Positions 20,943 to 35,000 of a DNA stretch of 59,335 nt are shown here, piece by piece (the stretch's first letter is position 1; each line of letters starts with the position of its first letter). The position numbers were made by a program, and so were the translations under genes. Below the pieces are notes generated by a model that saw only the letters and a list, made by a program, of their open reading frames with translations, searched no databases and had not been told where the DNA came from. Source of the DNA: Perkinsus marinus ATCC 50983 (Eukaryota; Perkinsozoa; Perkinsida; Perkinsidae); NCBI RefSeq assembly GCF_000006405.1, contig NW_003205331.1, forward strand, positions 80,062-139,396, written 5' to 3'.

Positions 20943-22351
20943 ATGCAGCTGCCCTCTGCCCATCGACTGCCCGACAAGTCCCCCGCGGAGATCTTTGCCG
21001 GCCTCCCGGCTCAGACCAGGAATGTTCTTCTCGGTTTTGATGTTGATACACCGTAAGGTTACCACTCTCGCACTGCCTTCAACGTCGAGATTTCTCGCTG
21101 GGGAAGGGTCTTCAGACCATGTGTGCTATCATTTAGGATGAGTAATGATCACTGGGCGTTACCAATGCTATCAAAGTCTCTGAGAGGCGTCCCCGGCATC
21201 CACGGTGTATACTCTGATTACATCAGCGGCCAACCTCTATTCAGCACTGACGATCAAGTGATGTCAACGCCATATTCGTTGCTTTTCTTAGTGCTTACAG
21301 TTGAGCAGTTTATGGTAGAGGTTGGGTAGTAGGTAGAATTAGAGAGAATAACATGGTAGTATTTCTAGTTGAAGAAATTAATTCACTTATAAAGACCATA
21401 CCATAACATGACAAAAGTGAAGGAAAATCTAGAACAGAAAATTCAGGGAAAAACGTAAACCCGAAAAATTATTCTCAACTATCACCGATGATACATTGCA
21501 ATGGGAGTAAGCCGAAAAACAGCAGTGAAATAGCGCTGTCAGTTTGTTAGTGTCACTGATATTTATAAGGAAGGGGGCTCTCTGACCATGTTCAGGTCCT
21601 CGATGGGAGTGGTGACTGTACCGGCTTGTTACAGTTCGTCAAACCAGTGTCACCAACGAGTGTTGTTCTTATGAAGAGCTCTCAAGACCCGGGCACGATT
21701 GATATCATTACGCCTCAGAAGCGATGGGTTGTGACGAACGACTCTCAATCTGGCAATAGTGTTGACCTCTCGAGGGGATCTGTAAGGATCACTCGGGCTG
21801 GTCCAATGCTCAGCAGTGACCAGTGTTGTTGGAATATATGTTCGCTCTCTGCAGCTGAGCGCAAGGAGTTTTAGCGCTTACTACAAAAGGGTTACGTATA
21901 AATTCGAGGTATAAAGAAATCAACAAGAATCTCCTAAAATTTCCTAATAGTATCACCAGCAAATGTTGACGTATTTTTTCACACTGGCATTGATTCGTTT
22001 GATTCCATTGAAATTTGCATCACATTGTTGTAGGAAGCTCTCCAAGTTGGTTTGCGAGTAGGAGCACCATCGCCTGGCCACAATGCTAGCGTTAATCACA
22101 TGTTGGAATATGCAGTCTACGGACCCCACTTCATCGGCAAGTCGGTCGCCCTCTTATTGCTGTGCTCCACGGCTCATAGGTATCTTCCCCATGCTGGGCC
22201 GAAGGGGACTGACATCTATTGCGTCCAACCATCAGCAGTGAAGTCGAACATGCACTGGAGCAAGGCCTTCCACTACACTAGTCTTGTGAATGACGCTGGC
22301 TATCAGCCTGATAAGCATGAGATGTGGAAGTTCATGACTGTTGATTCATAA
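20943..22351 (+). CDS. Unidentified 244-residue protein with an MsrB-like segment
   Basis: Exons 20943-21052, 21137-21257, 21596-21781 and 22034-22351 join in phase (735 bases). Residues ~65-105 read GVYSDYISGQPLFSTDDQ followed by DGSGDCTGLLQFVKPVSP, which lines up with methionine sulfoxide reductase B (YVDxxSGEPLFS, DSGxGWPSFTKP). However the MsrB zinc cysteines, the HLGHVF strand and the catalytic Cys in RYCxN are not visible, so if related it is probably not an active reductase of the usual type. The C-terminal third (MLEYAVYGPHFIGKS onward) is anonymous. Intron 3 carries a family B element. No signal peptide or membrane segment is evident. Confidence 0.55.
21821..21986 (-). mobile_element. 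Family B element in intron of MsrB-like gene
   Basis: Reverse copy from CAGTGTTGTTGGAATATATG to TTTTTTCACACTG within intron 21782-22033. Confidence 0.85.
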
Positions 22352-23000
22352 CGTTGAGGTGTTTCCTATAGCACTCTGTTGTGTTAGTCATACCAAGGTA
22401 GATTGCCATCAGAAGATCTAGTGGCAAATCATTAGTGTGCAGCACGAGGCTATAGGATCGGACCGACCGTCAATGGTTGGAGGAGATTCGGTCCACGCTT
22501 TCCTAACTGCATGGTGTGTTCGAATGAGCAACTGTCGAGATTGGGAGTCCTTATAACATGTGACTGAAATTTTTGGCACCTTCGAAGATTATATGATGAA
22601 ATTGATGAAAGTTCGGAAGGCGAGTATGATCGTTTCGTATCGAATTCGTACTTCCGACTTGCTCACCTTGAGTCTACACACGAAGCTATAATTCAAACTA
22701 TAATTATGCTATGATAGTATACTAACTATAACTATAATTCTAGTATAGACTTCGAACAAGATCGATAACAACGTAGGTGTACGGATGTAGTGAGGTTGAA
22801 GTTATCTAAACAACGACGAAGACGTATGTACGACTGAAAGTCTCTACTGCAATGAAAGGCACTCCCGAGTGGCACTCCTTGGAATCATGTTTATTTGCAG
22901 CACCGCAACTGTAGGCGAATTGTTGGAGTAGTTTAGTCATTCGTGTTGACCTTTTTTCTGTCACGACACCATTCGACGTTCAATTGCATACCATCGTGGA
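22352..23000. other. Intergenic, probable promoter and 5' UTR of giant gene
   Basis: No open frame or known motif. An AT-rich patch with repeated CTATAATT near 22690-22745 is the only compositional feature. Confidence 0.5.
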
Positions 23001-26000
23001 ATGATCAAGTCGATCGGCCGAGTTATGGTACTCATCTATGCATTGAGAGCTGTAGAAGCTCAGACGATCGGCAAGTGTAGTCCGCCAGTGCTGGTCAACT
23101 CAACTGCTGGGGTCATTGAGGTGGGCAACACTCGCGATCCTCGCATTCTCTACCACTCCATTTCCACTTCTCGATAGATTCACTGTGATCAGGTGAAAGT
23201 CGATCCCATACCAACAGGATCCCCCACGGCTTGCCGCATCTATCAAGACGACTGTGCCGGAGGGAGCGCCTTCACGATGATCCTCGATGCGCCTTGTGGG
23301 AACACCGTCACGTCTACTGGTCTCACCTCTGACGTCACCTGCCGCTACTACTGCGAGGGCACCGCCTCTGGGGGCAGTGTAGTTGGCGAGGCCTCTGACA
23401 TTGTCACCTATGCAGCTGCCGGGTTGCCAGTGTGGACGGTCCAGAACACCGTGTTTACGAAATACGATTATGACTGTATTAAACTGTCTTGGTCGGCTCC
23501 GGATCCTCAAGGGTCACCAATAACTTGCTATTCGGTGACCCGAGACATGGACGCTGATGGCAACTTTATAGTGGTCTTGCCGTGTGTGGCGAACCCCAAC
23601 CTTTACTCTCAAGTATTCTGCGGTCTATCGAGCCCGATATCATATCGCTTTCGCGTCTATGCCACTAATAGAGTCGGTACCAGCATCATCCCATCGGAGG
23701 TGACTGTGATGTTGAAGAACGTCTTTGCCGTGCCTGAGAGTACCGTCATGTCCTATGCGAATGTGGTCCAAGCCGGCATCAGCAATCAGGTGAGCTCATC
23801 CTAACGTGCCGGTCTCGAACATCAAGGCATCGCTAGCGTTATGGTTATATCGCCATTTGAAAGGTTCTTAATAATAGGCGTATGTGTGGGACAATATGAG
23901 CCCATTGTGGGAGGAAAATATGCATATGGTCAACTACATGTGTTGGTGACAGTATGAAAATTCCGAGGAACTCTTGCTGGTTTCTGTACACCTCTATATT
24001 CAGCGAGGAGGCTGGGGAAGTCAAACGTATATTCCTCCAACACTGGTCTCCATAGGTGGTAGTGCAAGCGGTGGACCCCCTGTCTGGTGCCAATGAGCTC
24101 ACGGGCTTCTCGGGTACTCAGTATGGGAGCCGCCTCTTCGTGTTACGGTTGTTGAACCCGAGTAAGCTGGATGAAGTCACAAAAACCATTGAAGTAGACT
24201 TATGTCGTGTGCCGGGATCGAACCGGGGACCTTTTGAGCACTAGGTGCGACTGGTTCCCGGCGATGCGAATTACACTACTCAGCCTGATCCGATTCCTGT
24301 CGGCATGGCACCGATAACGGCGTGGAGTAGTGACAGTGGTAACGGACAATACAGCATCTACTACACTCCGACCGTCGTTGGAAGGTAAACCAGTCAATAT
24401 AGTACAGCTAAGCGAGCGTATATACAGCGCATGTCAATTTGATATGCAAATGTAAAAAATGTAGGTTATTTTCTGAGATTAGTAAAATCCGATCTGAAAC
24501 TACATCGCATAAACAACGTGAATATTGCTATGAACATATACTGTGATAGTGGTCATGTCTGGAGACTTAGTCTCCGAGGCTATGGTAGCAACAAGTTGCT
24601 TACTATCGTAAATCCCAGGAACCACACATTCTCCACATTTGCATATCATATTGACCCGCACTGTACAAAATTTCAGCTTCGGTGACACGAAGATTGACTA
24701 TGCAATAGAAAATAGACGAGATTACTGGGACAATACCGACTAACATAGTCGTACTGAGTACGACGTACTCGATCATCCCAAACAGACGTACTGTATGAAT
24801 ATTACAGTATCATCTTAGTATATGATAGTTAATCATCATATCTATACTTTGTTAAAGTTTCAGCTCAGAACTCTCATTCGTTAACGAGAAACGCAGATTT
24901 TTTGAATTTGCCTAAGAAAAAATACACTCCATAGATATACTATGGTGATTCGAAGTCTCGAACGAGGTGGTCTACAGGCTCAGTACTGGGATAATCAGTG
25001 GCTCTATGGTGTGCCTCATGAGACCAAACAGCAGCCAGATATGGTAAGAATCATCCAGGAACCTATAATGTTCCCGGAGAGAAGTCATTTAGATCTTTTC
25101 CCACGTATGTCTAGGAACACATTCTTCAATCAGTTTCCCATGTAAATGTCGTCACATTAGTAACATTTTCCTCCACTGTTATCAAACTCCAGGAAACGAT
25201 ATCTCTCGAAGCTGGATGACTCCTTTTCTTCCCAAGAATGAATCTTCCTGAGAAATTTCCGCCTTGGGCAATTCTGAATTGAACCATAGGAGCACCATGT
25301 TAGATACTTGACTGGGAGAGAGGCGACCTTACGGGCTATGCCGCGGACTTTGTATCAGTTCGGTGGACTGGATTTATCCAGGCGGAGTTCTCAGAGGACT
25401 ACACCTTCTATGTTGATGCTGATGATAACGCCAGGTGAACATCCTCCGGGTCAACAGCTTGGATGGTCGCGGACCAGTGTTGGAGGAATATATGTTAGCT
25501 CTGGAGATTCAGCGCTGATTATAAGAGTTTGTATACGAACTAGAATAGGACTTACAGAAACCGATAAAAATTTCCCAAAATCTCCTCAAAAATTTCCGTA
25601 TTGTCAGCGACGCATGTAGTTGACCATGTACATATGCTCCTACATTGTTGTAGACAGTTTAGTTTCATCTCATTTAGCCGAAACTCGCTGATGAGTTGAA
25701 ACAACTGTCGGTTACTCTATGGTCAGGTTGTGGGTAGATGATGTGCTCCTATTCGACAAGTGGAATATCTGTTGTGGTGGCTTTTGGGGTAAAGCCGTCC
25801 TCACAGCTGGCGGCTACCATTACATTAGACTAGAGTACCGAGAGCTCACTGGAGAGGCTCATATGAAGCTGTATTGGAGTTCCTTTTCCCAAGTCAAGGA
25901 GCCTATACCGTCCTCTAGAATGTTCCGGGCCCCTGTGATCACGGGCATGCCTATCGCGATCGAGGTTACGGTCGGCGATCTGCTCCCTCGCAACTGCTTT

Positions 26001-29000
26001 GCCTACGGGGATCAACTCACTGAGACGACCGCTGGCTTCCCGAGTGTGTTCTATATCCAAGCTCAAGATACTGAGGGCAATAATATGACCGATTCTAATG
26101 GGGCGGTCTTTGTGGTGGATTTGGTTGACAGTGGGAGCACCATTTCGGTGGTCTCGACTCCCCTGGATGAATCTGTGGGTCTTTACGCAGTTCATTATCT
26201 TCTGACCAAGGTCGGTACCTATACAGTGACGATCAAGTCGAGCGGTGTGGAGATAGGCAATTCGGGAGGTGCCTTGGTCGTGTCCCCCGGACCACCTGCA
26301 GCCTCTACGACGGTGGTCAGTGACGGTCTGGCTGGGCCCATAGACTTCATGGCAGGTGTGCCTAAAGTTGTTAGACTCACGGTCAAGGATGTGTACGGCA
26401 ACCTCGTGGTGGACCGATCTCAGGAGTCCAGCTTCAGTTTGAGTCTGAACTGTGAATGGAAGAACTACTCAGTGACGAGCTCATTGACACTACTGGACGA
26501 CACGCCGCAGTTGACCGCTGACTTTGGTCGTTATTTTCAACTTTCTTTGCCGGCTCGGGCAACTACGACTGCGGGAGTATACGAGCTCACATTCACCAGT
26601 TTACGAGCGGGAAATAACAGACTTCACGTGCGACTCGACGGCGAGCATATTCTGGGTTCCCCATACGACATCGTGGGAGAGGCCAATTCGGCGTCACCGT
26701 TTGGACCGACCAGTGTGCTGCAATCGGTGGACCCGCCGAGCACGGTTCAGGCCGGAGTGTCTGTCAACGTCATGTTGCAGCTGAGAGATACCTTCGGGAA
26801 CATCATAACACAGCCTAAGGCAGGGGTGAGTTGGGAGGGAGAAACTTAGTTGTATCGATTCACGGAGTATTATCTAACCCAGGGAAGTTTGCGGTCTTTG
26901 CTTTTCTGAGAATTCAGCATGAATTTTCCAAAGTCTAATTTTACTTGCTGAATCAGTTTCCTGACCGTTCGTGAATTTTTTGGAAAAATATAATTTCCGA
27001 AATTTTCCATCTATTCAGGTGGGAGTAACCGTGTCCATTGGCCCAGCGCCTTACGACTATGGTCTTTGTCTTCACGAGCTCTCCGGTGCTTTCCGTTGCA
27101 TTATAACACCGCGGTTGGCTGGTAGCGGTAGGTTCCTCTCGGTAAGGGTCGATAAAATTGACGTGTCCCGGCAGCAAGCGCTCAACACGAGCGCTCAGCT
27201 CGTCCAGGGACCATTCCAGGTTGAGGTTCTCCCTGGTAGTGTGGACCCGAAAAACTGCGAGTTATTTTACGTGAAGAAAATGTATGTCGCGGGGACGTAC
27301 GAACCGGCGTTGCTGGTCTTGCGAGATAATTATACCAATAATCTACTTAACGGTACGGCCAGTGTTGCGGCGAGCCTGAACGGTCAAAGCCTCAACTCCA
27401 GCTCCAATGGCAATGGGACGTACACGGTGATGTTGGGTGCTCCGACAATCGGTCGCCGAGTACTGCTCGTTGTTACTGTGAATGGTCAGGAGATCATGAA
27501 CTCGGCAAACCTAACGGTGGCAGGAGTGAATATTGTACCGGCGTTCGCGAATCAAAACGGCACTCAGTGCGACATTCCGCAGACTTACATTGCTGGTGAA
27601 TGGTCAGTCTGGAAGTGCTACCCGAGGGACTTCTGGAGGAACCATATTAACGCGACTGATGTCCATCTCATTGCGGAGTATTCTCCCCTTTTTGCTACCA
27701 CTACCCCTGCTCTTCGCTTGAATGGTTCATACGAGACGACTAGGTCGGGAGACTATGTGTTCAATACGACTCTGGAGGCGGCAGGCTCTTACAGCATAGT
27801 GGTGGACTTAGGCCAACCAGGGGGTCTGCTAGGGGAATACTTCCGCACAACTGGGCTGCAATCACTGGTCGCGTTGACCAGTGATCGGCGTCATTACAAT
27901 GACCAGGTGTTCCCATACACTAGGCAGGAGGTGGTCGACCTAGCTTGGGAAGGGGTCGCGCCATATGATGATATGCCCCGAGACTACTGGAGTGCTCGAT
28001 GGACAGGGTGGCTGCTACCGAATGCTACGGGTACGTTCAAGATCTATGTTGATGCTGATTACGCTGCAAGGCTGAAGGTCAATCATGTGACACTGGTTGA
28101 TAAATGGGAGTTGGCCGACATCGACGGACTAGCGGTCTACGCCTGGGGAAGTATCTATTTGACGGAGAACGAACCGGTGCCTGTGGAGTTGCTGTACCAG
28201 CATAGTACCAGTGGTGCATTTGTTACCTTGTCGTGGTCCGGCGTGGACTTTCCGAAGCATCCTATACCTGCCAAGTATCTCCTGGGTCCCCTCAATGTCT
28301 TGGCTACGGACCAGCGCACAGTGGTTGTGGCTCCAGGCCTGGCCTGGGCTAACAGCACTGCCGCTGGGGCGGGCCTGTCTCAAATGACTGCGGGGATGAT
28401 CAATACCTTCACGATGCAAACGATTGATAAATTCGGCAATACGAGGTCAACAGCGGATGACCCAGTTCAAGCTGAGTGTTGGAACACTAGTGTTGTCAAT
28501 GAGCTCGCTACTTGTCGCTTCCGCGTCTTCGTTGAGGAGACCGGAAGCAGCGCGAATTTCGTCTATGGTAATTTCACATACTCCTCTGGGGGGCGTTACG
28601 TGGTATCGATGAGTCCGAGGATAGCTGGACAATGGAATATGAGGGTACAGGTGTGGGTTGACCAGGAGAGGTGGGAGGATATTGTCGACTCGCCATTCAG
28701 TGTCGTGGTATCTCCCAGTGCTGTGGTGGGCTCGAACACGCTGATAGAAGGCTCAGCTCAGACAGAGTGCTTTGCTGGGCGGGAGGCCTGCTTTAATGTC
28801 ACCATGCGAGACAGTGTTTTGAACAACGTCTACGGCTTCATAGCGGAGGGAGCTGAGGACGTTGAGGAGGATCCACCCACGACCAATCTAGGCCCAATGA
28901 CCAAATACTGGGGACTCGGCATGTGGCAGTATTGCTACGTTCAGACTACGGCGACACAGGTATGGACGGGGCTGATAGTGATGGTCAGAGGCACTAATAT

Positions 29001-32000
29001 TTCTTTGAACATAACAGTGAAGGCTGCACCCATCGAGCCGTGGTTGAAGCTGAACTACGATTTCAATAAGAATCTTTCTCTTCACGGGACAGCGTCAAGT
29101 GGTTTGAGTAGAGTGCAAGCCAACGTGTCGTATAATATCACTCTGACGGCCCGGGACGAATTTGATAATATTGTCACTGGGGACCCGACAATAGATGTTG
29201 CCTGTTTCGCCGAGGGAACGCAAAGGATCGACCTGAACTCGGCGCCGAGGGTGGACGTCGAAGGGCTCGTCCCGAGTCGAGAGCCCTTGTTTGTTCATCA
29301 GACAGGTGACAACGTTTGGCAGTTGATGTCGAGGTATCCTGATAGCGGCACTTGGCAGGTCAGATGTTTTGTTGCTAAACAGGGAGGCCTGAATGCTAAG
29401 TATTGGCCGACAAAGGGTTGGGCTGGATACCCCACGGGCGAGTTCGTAGAGCCGTCGATGTGTCTTGAATGGGGCAAGGGTACGGTGGGTCCTTCACAGA
29501 GACTGGACGATGTTAGTATGCAATGGGATGGCTATCTACGGGTTGAATACGCGTGCAATTATACACTGCACGTTGAGGTCGATGAAGCCGCCTATATTTG
29601 GCTTGGAGATCGGCTGATACTGCGGGTGGAGAGTGCCGGAAGCTACGAGGTCTCTCAAGTATCCATGGTACCAGGAAGAATGGTCCCGATACAGATCTCA
29701 TATTGGGATGGAGACGGAGTGGCCCGTTTCTGTCTCTCGTGGAGTTGTCCGGCCTTGGGTGTTGCGAAGCATGCGATCCCGACTACCAGTCTGTTCCACT
29801 CGGGCATGGAATTGGATGGTCTAAATCCTAGCGAACAGGTGACGGTGTACAAGCCGCCTGCACTGGTGAGTGCCTTCTACAGGGCCAGCCCGTTCAATAC
29901 GAGCGTCGCTATACTTGTCTGGGAGCCCCCCTTTGATTATGGGAATGACGCTATAGTGAGCTACGCTCTAGAGAGAAGAGAAGATGCCGTAGGAACATGG
30001 ACGACGCTGAACTCAACTCTGACGGCTGATACGCTATCTTACGAACAGACCGCGCTGAACAACAGCGTGCCATACTCCTACCGACTCGCAGCCTCGAATA
30101 CCTTATTAGGGTCATCTCGGGAAATTTCTGTATTTCCATGCATGCTTCCTGGTACACCGCCGACACCAGTGCTCACTGCAGCGTCCAGCGTTGATACGAC
30201 TGGGAGCTTAACAGTCTTGTTGTTGGCTCCGATGACGACCGGTTGTGGCTCGACAACGTTGCCCCCAACTATTGGGTATACGTTGGCGTGGAATGATGGT
30301 TTAGGAGGTAGCGTACTACGAAATGCGGTATTTCAAGCTACCAGTGCGAATTCGACGATGGTGCGGATCGACAATCTCATCTACGGAAGGGTTTATAAAT
30401 TTTCCCAGACTTGGTTCACTCGTGTTGGCGAGTCGGAACCCTCAAGTGTTGCCGAATTTACATGCTGCGACTGGCTGACACCAGGCCAAGTGCTGAACGT
30501 TCGGCGAGATTTCTCGGCTGTCCAAGCGAGTGACACAATAGCGATCACGTGGGATCCACCGACTGAGGTCGGCAGCTCGCCTCTGGAACGCTATAGGGTC
30601 TATTACTCCCCTGGTAGCTATGAAAGCTCTAATGACACGTTAAACGCGAGCACAACGTCGTTGTCAATATCGGGTCCGTTTGTTGAGAATGATTCGCCCA
30701 ACGATGTTTGGAGGTTTCAAGTTGTAGCGATCAATGCAGCTGGAGAAGGGCCGAGAAGTGATCGCATTACACTGCTGGCTACCGCTCAACCGACTGCGCC
30801 TGTGGAACCGGAGCTGGGTTGGGTAGCGAGCAGCTCTAGTACGAGTATAGTGCTGAGATGGGATGCTCCGGCCAACACGCTCGTGTCTGGCTATAGGGTA
30901 TGGATGAATAGCGGAAACAATACACCTGTGGATACGCTGGTCTACGACGGTCAGGGTCAGAGCTCAGTTTTCACCTTCGAGTACGCCCCGTTGCAGGCAG
31001 ATGCTGAGGAGGTGGTTGCTCTGACGTCTGGCGATTTGTACACGTTCCGCGTTCAAGCTCTGAACCAGGCTGGTGATGGTCCAATGTCTGAAGACATCAT
31101 AGTTTATGCTGCTAGCAGACCAGGAAGACCAGGGCGACCGCGGAAGGGTATCAGCAGTGCGGGGTCCATCTTGGTTGAATGGGATGCTGTTACTGATGAT
31201 GGTGGGAAGGCTAGTAATTTACGGTACACTCTAGAGCGGTCCCAGATGGGAGGAGCCTGGACAACAGTGGCGACTGACTTGACTGGTCTCTCTTATACGG
31301 ACACGGCGGGCATCAGCTCCTACGAGGTCTATCGATATCGTGTATACGCGGATAATGGCGTTACGGTGGGGTCAGTGGCGTATAGCCAAGAAAGTGATCT
31401 CATGGCTGGCTCGCCCAACGCGGCACCAAATGCGTCTTTTGTGGGCAGTACTGAGAGTTCCATCTCGATCTCGTGGACGATGCCGAGTTCGCCACCGACT
31501 GTTACTGGCTATAGAGTGTACGTCAACTCTCTGCTCGCGTATGATGCGACGGACAATGCGGCGACAGTGGAGTACACGTTAACGAACTGCACGCTGGGTG
31601 AGTGGTACGATATGCGCGTTACAGCTCTGTCTGATGCGGGCGAGAGCGAACAGTCCACGAACTGTTGCGTCAAGCCTTGCGGTAGGCGACCTAATCGACC
31701 CGATCCACCCGAACTCGTGAGTAGCAATATGACTGCTATTACTCTGAGATGGTCTGCACCGGGAGACTTGGTCGGGTTGCCCATCACGGGATATGTGGTC
31801 CAGCGAGCAGTAGCCGGTTCCTCCTCGTTCACGAATATCGCGGCCATGTACGCCAATATTCTGGAGTACACTGACACTACAGGGTTGGTGACAGGAAATG
31901 GGTACCGTTATCGTGTTTATGCTAAGAACGCAGTCAATGACCTCACTGCGTGCAATACGGCCGAGTACAGCGATTGTGATGGAGATGCCTCCGGACATCG

Positions 32001-35000
32001 GACGCTGTACGCATGCGCACCGCCAAGTCCACCTAGCAATGTTTCGAGGACTGTACCAGCGTGGAGTCCGTCCGTGATAGGCATTAGTTGGTTCCCTATA
32101 CTCAACCTAGTGGATAGCAGAGGATGCCCCATTACGGGATATAGAGTGTATGCCAATCATGGCTTAGACGGCTTACCACTGCATGTTGTGTATGACGGGG
32201 CGAACAGAGCTAGCGTGCTGGAGTACAACTTGACAGGTGAGACACGGTCATGGTCGGTAACCTTTTGGAGGATGTATGGCCTCAGACCTGATTCCTGGGC
32301 GCTATTACTGGGTTGCTGTAGCCGCGATAACAGTGGCAGGCGAAGGAGCGATGACTCCCCGCGTGGCCGTCTATGTTGGGGTTCCTCATGGAAAACCTGG
32401 TAAGTATTCGGCGGTCGCCGCAAGGTAATTGTACAATGTTGCTGCCTTCCCCGTAATGATTATTCCATGGTAATGTTCGCGTCTATCGTCGCTCACCTTG
32501 ACTATGCACTTCCCCTTCTGACTCGCCGTATTAGTAACGGCTTCCTCGAACTCTGACCGATCGGAGCGTCCTTAGGTCGCCCTATGTACAAAAATACCGA
32601 GGGAAACTCGTCGGTGGAGTTAGCACTAAAGTGGACTCCTCCGAGTACGTCGAACTCTGGTCCCATAGTGATGTGGGAGTTGGAGCATGACGATGCTCTA
32701 ATGGGAAGCAGCTCGGCCGTCAGCGTTAAGTCTTGCACCGTCGTTGGTAAGTTTGCCTGCCTTTGTGGAGCAGGTCACCCGTATGATCTTAGATCCTTCC
32801 TATGTGATCAGCGGCCTCGTCCCTGGGCAATACTATCGTGTCCGGGTTCGGGCCCATGGTGTTTGTTCACAGAACAGTACGCTAGCCAGCTATCCTTGTC
32901 CGCTCGCTTGCACCACGCCGGGGGAATGGTCCGATATTGGGACCTTCGTGACGGGAAGACTTCCTGAGGACTTCACGATACAGGTCATGAGCCACCTCAG
33001 CACGATTACGAGTTTGACGGTTGGTTGGATATCCTGTGAGGCCGGGAGAAGACCAGGTTGGACCTGTTGAGATGTTTCAACAGGTACCATCGGTAACACG
33101 ACGACATGCGTCTCCTCGGCGGATCTTCCACTGACGGGCTTCACAGCATTCCGCGACGATTGCAATGGTGGTGATGTCGATGTCCCTGTTAATACAGCGA
33201 TACTGGCGACAGCGACTTCTTATGAGTACACTGGTCTCACGACTGGCGCTAGGTAAGTTGAAGAGTCTGTGGGGAATTATATAGACTGTTGCGGGCGCAT
33301 AGGTGTGGGTTCCGCATTGCTGCTAACAACAGTCGAGGGGGAAAGATGAGCACTAATACCATATATCAGACCATAGTTGGACCACCGTCAGCTCCGCCGG
33401 CGCCAACCTGGAGTAGGACTACCGCTCAATGCTGGACCTTACATGCGGTCTTGTTGCAGAGAATTCGTCAACAAGCTTCGTGCATCTCAATACATACATC
33501 CCTTCGGACAATGGCGGCGCGTCAATCAGTAGCCTACGACTGTATAGGGACGACCCTCCGACTACGACATCGATCTCGGTGCTCATCACGGAGCTGACCA
33601 GTCCGTCTCTGTTTGAGGCCAAAGACCCCACCGTGTCGAGTGGTAGGGTGTATAGGTACCAGACCATCGCGGTGAACAGCGAGGGGGTGGAGTCGCCGCG
33701 GTCGGCGGTAGCCACTCTGATAGCGGCTAGTCCACCTGGGAAGCCAGACTCAGTAAAGGTGGTGTACCACAGTCGTAGTGCTCTACACGTGGTGTGGCAA
33801 CAGCCCGCGTATACTGGAGGCAGCGATATCTTCAAGTTCACACTTTACATGGATGATGGTCTCGGTGGCAGTCGGGTGGTCGTTTATGAAGGTCCGACGA
33901 CCTACAAAGAGTTCACCGGCTTAGAATCTGGTCTACAGTACGCGTTTCAAGTTAGCGCCACTAATGTGGTCGGAGAGGGCGAGCTCAGCGAGGTGGCCAT
34001 CTTTAAGACCGTGGCCGATCCTGGTCCCCCAGGTAAGCCGTTTGTTTTGTCTACGGACTGTGCTTTGGAGACGCTGGAGCTCGGCTGGGCTCCACCGGAG
34101 GATGATGGCGGGTGCGAGATAGAGAAATATGCTGTCTACGAGTACTCTACTCAGCTGGTTGAGCTTGCGGGCTCAGCGACTACAGCGTTGACTACCTCTG
34201 TCACTATCACTGGTAGAAATTGCACGTCTGCTGGAGGCCCATGGCTTTTCATGGTCCGGGCCAAGAACTGTGAAGACTGGTCTGTTAATAGTCTAGCCCT
34301 CTATACGCGAAATGCGGACCTTCCTGGTCCGGTCGAGGGCCTTAGTGCAGAGATCATGGACGTTGGGACTATCCGGTACATTTGGACGGCCCTAGACTGG
34401 ACAGTTGCTGGTGTTGGCAGCGAGGCTGTTGAGGTGTTCAAGGGGTATGAGCTGTGGGGTGATGATGGTCTTGGAGGGCCGTTCAATCTGGTCTATAATG
34501 GCTTCAATAAGCCTAATACCAGATATTACCTCAGAACTGGTCTCGTGCTGGGCCGGACCTACAGGGCCTACGTCTTGGGCGTTAACATAGTCGGCAAGTC
34601 CTCGGCCGAGGTGAGCAATAAGACCATCCTGTACACTCTTATGGCGTATCGACCATCGCCGCCGGTCAATGTGACTACTTATTATCATACTAATACCTGT
34701 GTGGCTGTGACGTGGGACCCTAGTAGTGATGATGGCGGTAGTCCCATGAACTACTATCAGCTCAACTACGCTGCTGAGGCTTTGAACGTTACTTGGACGG
34801 ATGCGTCGATGCCCTATGGGGCTAATTGGCTTAACACCACAGTGTGTGGTCTTTCTGAAGGGGTCACCTACCAGTTCAGGGTCCGAGGCGTCAATTTGGT
34901 CAACATCACGGGAGAGTGGAGTGCATTGGTATCTCGACTCGTGGGAAAGCCCCCGATCGCTGCCCCTTTGAACTTACGGAGGAGGTCCTCGACCATGGAG

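Noticed and set aside
33057-33083. 27-base intron in the giant gene
   Set aside because: An alternative donor at 33036 gives a normal 48-base intron with correct phase and a better FN3 strand.
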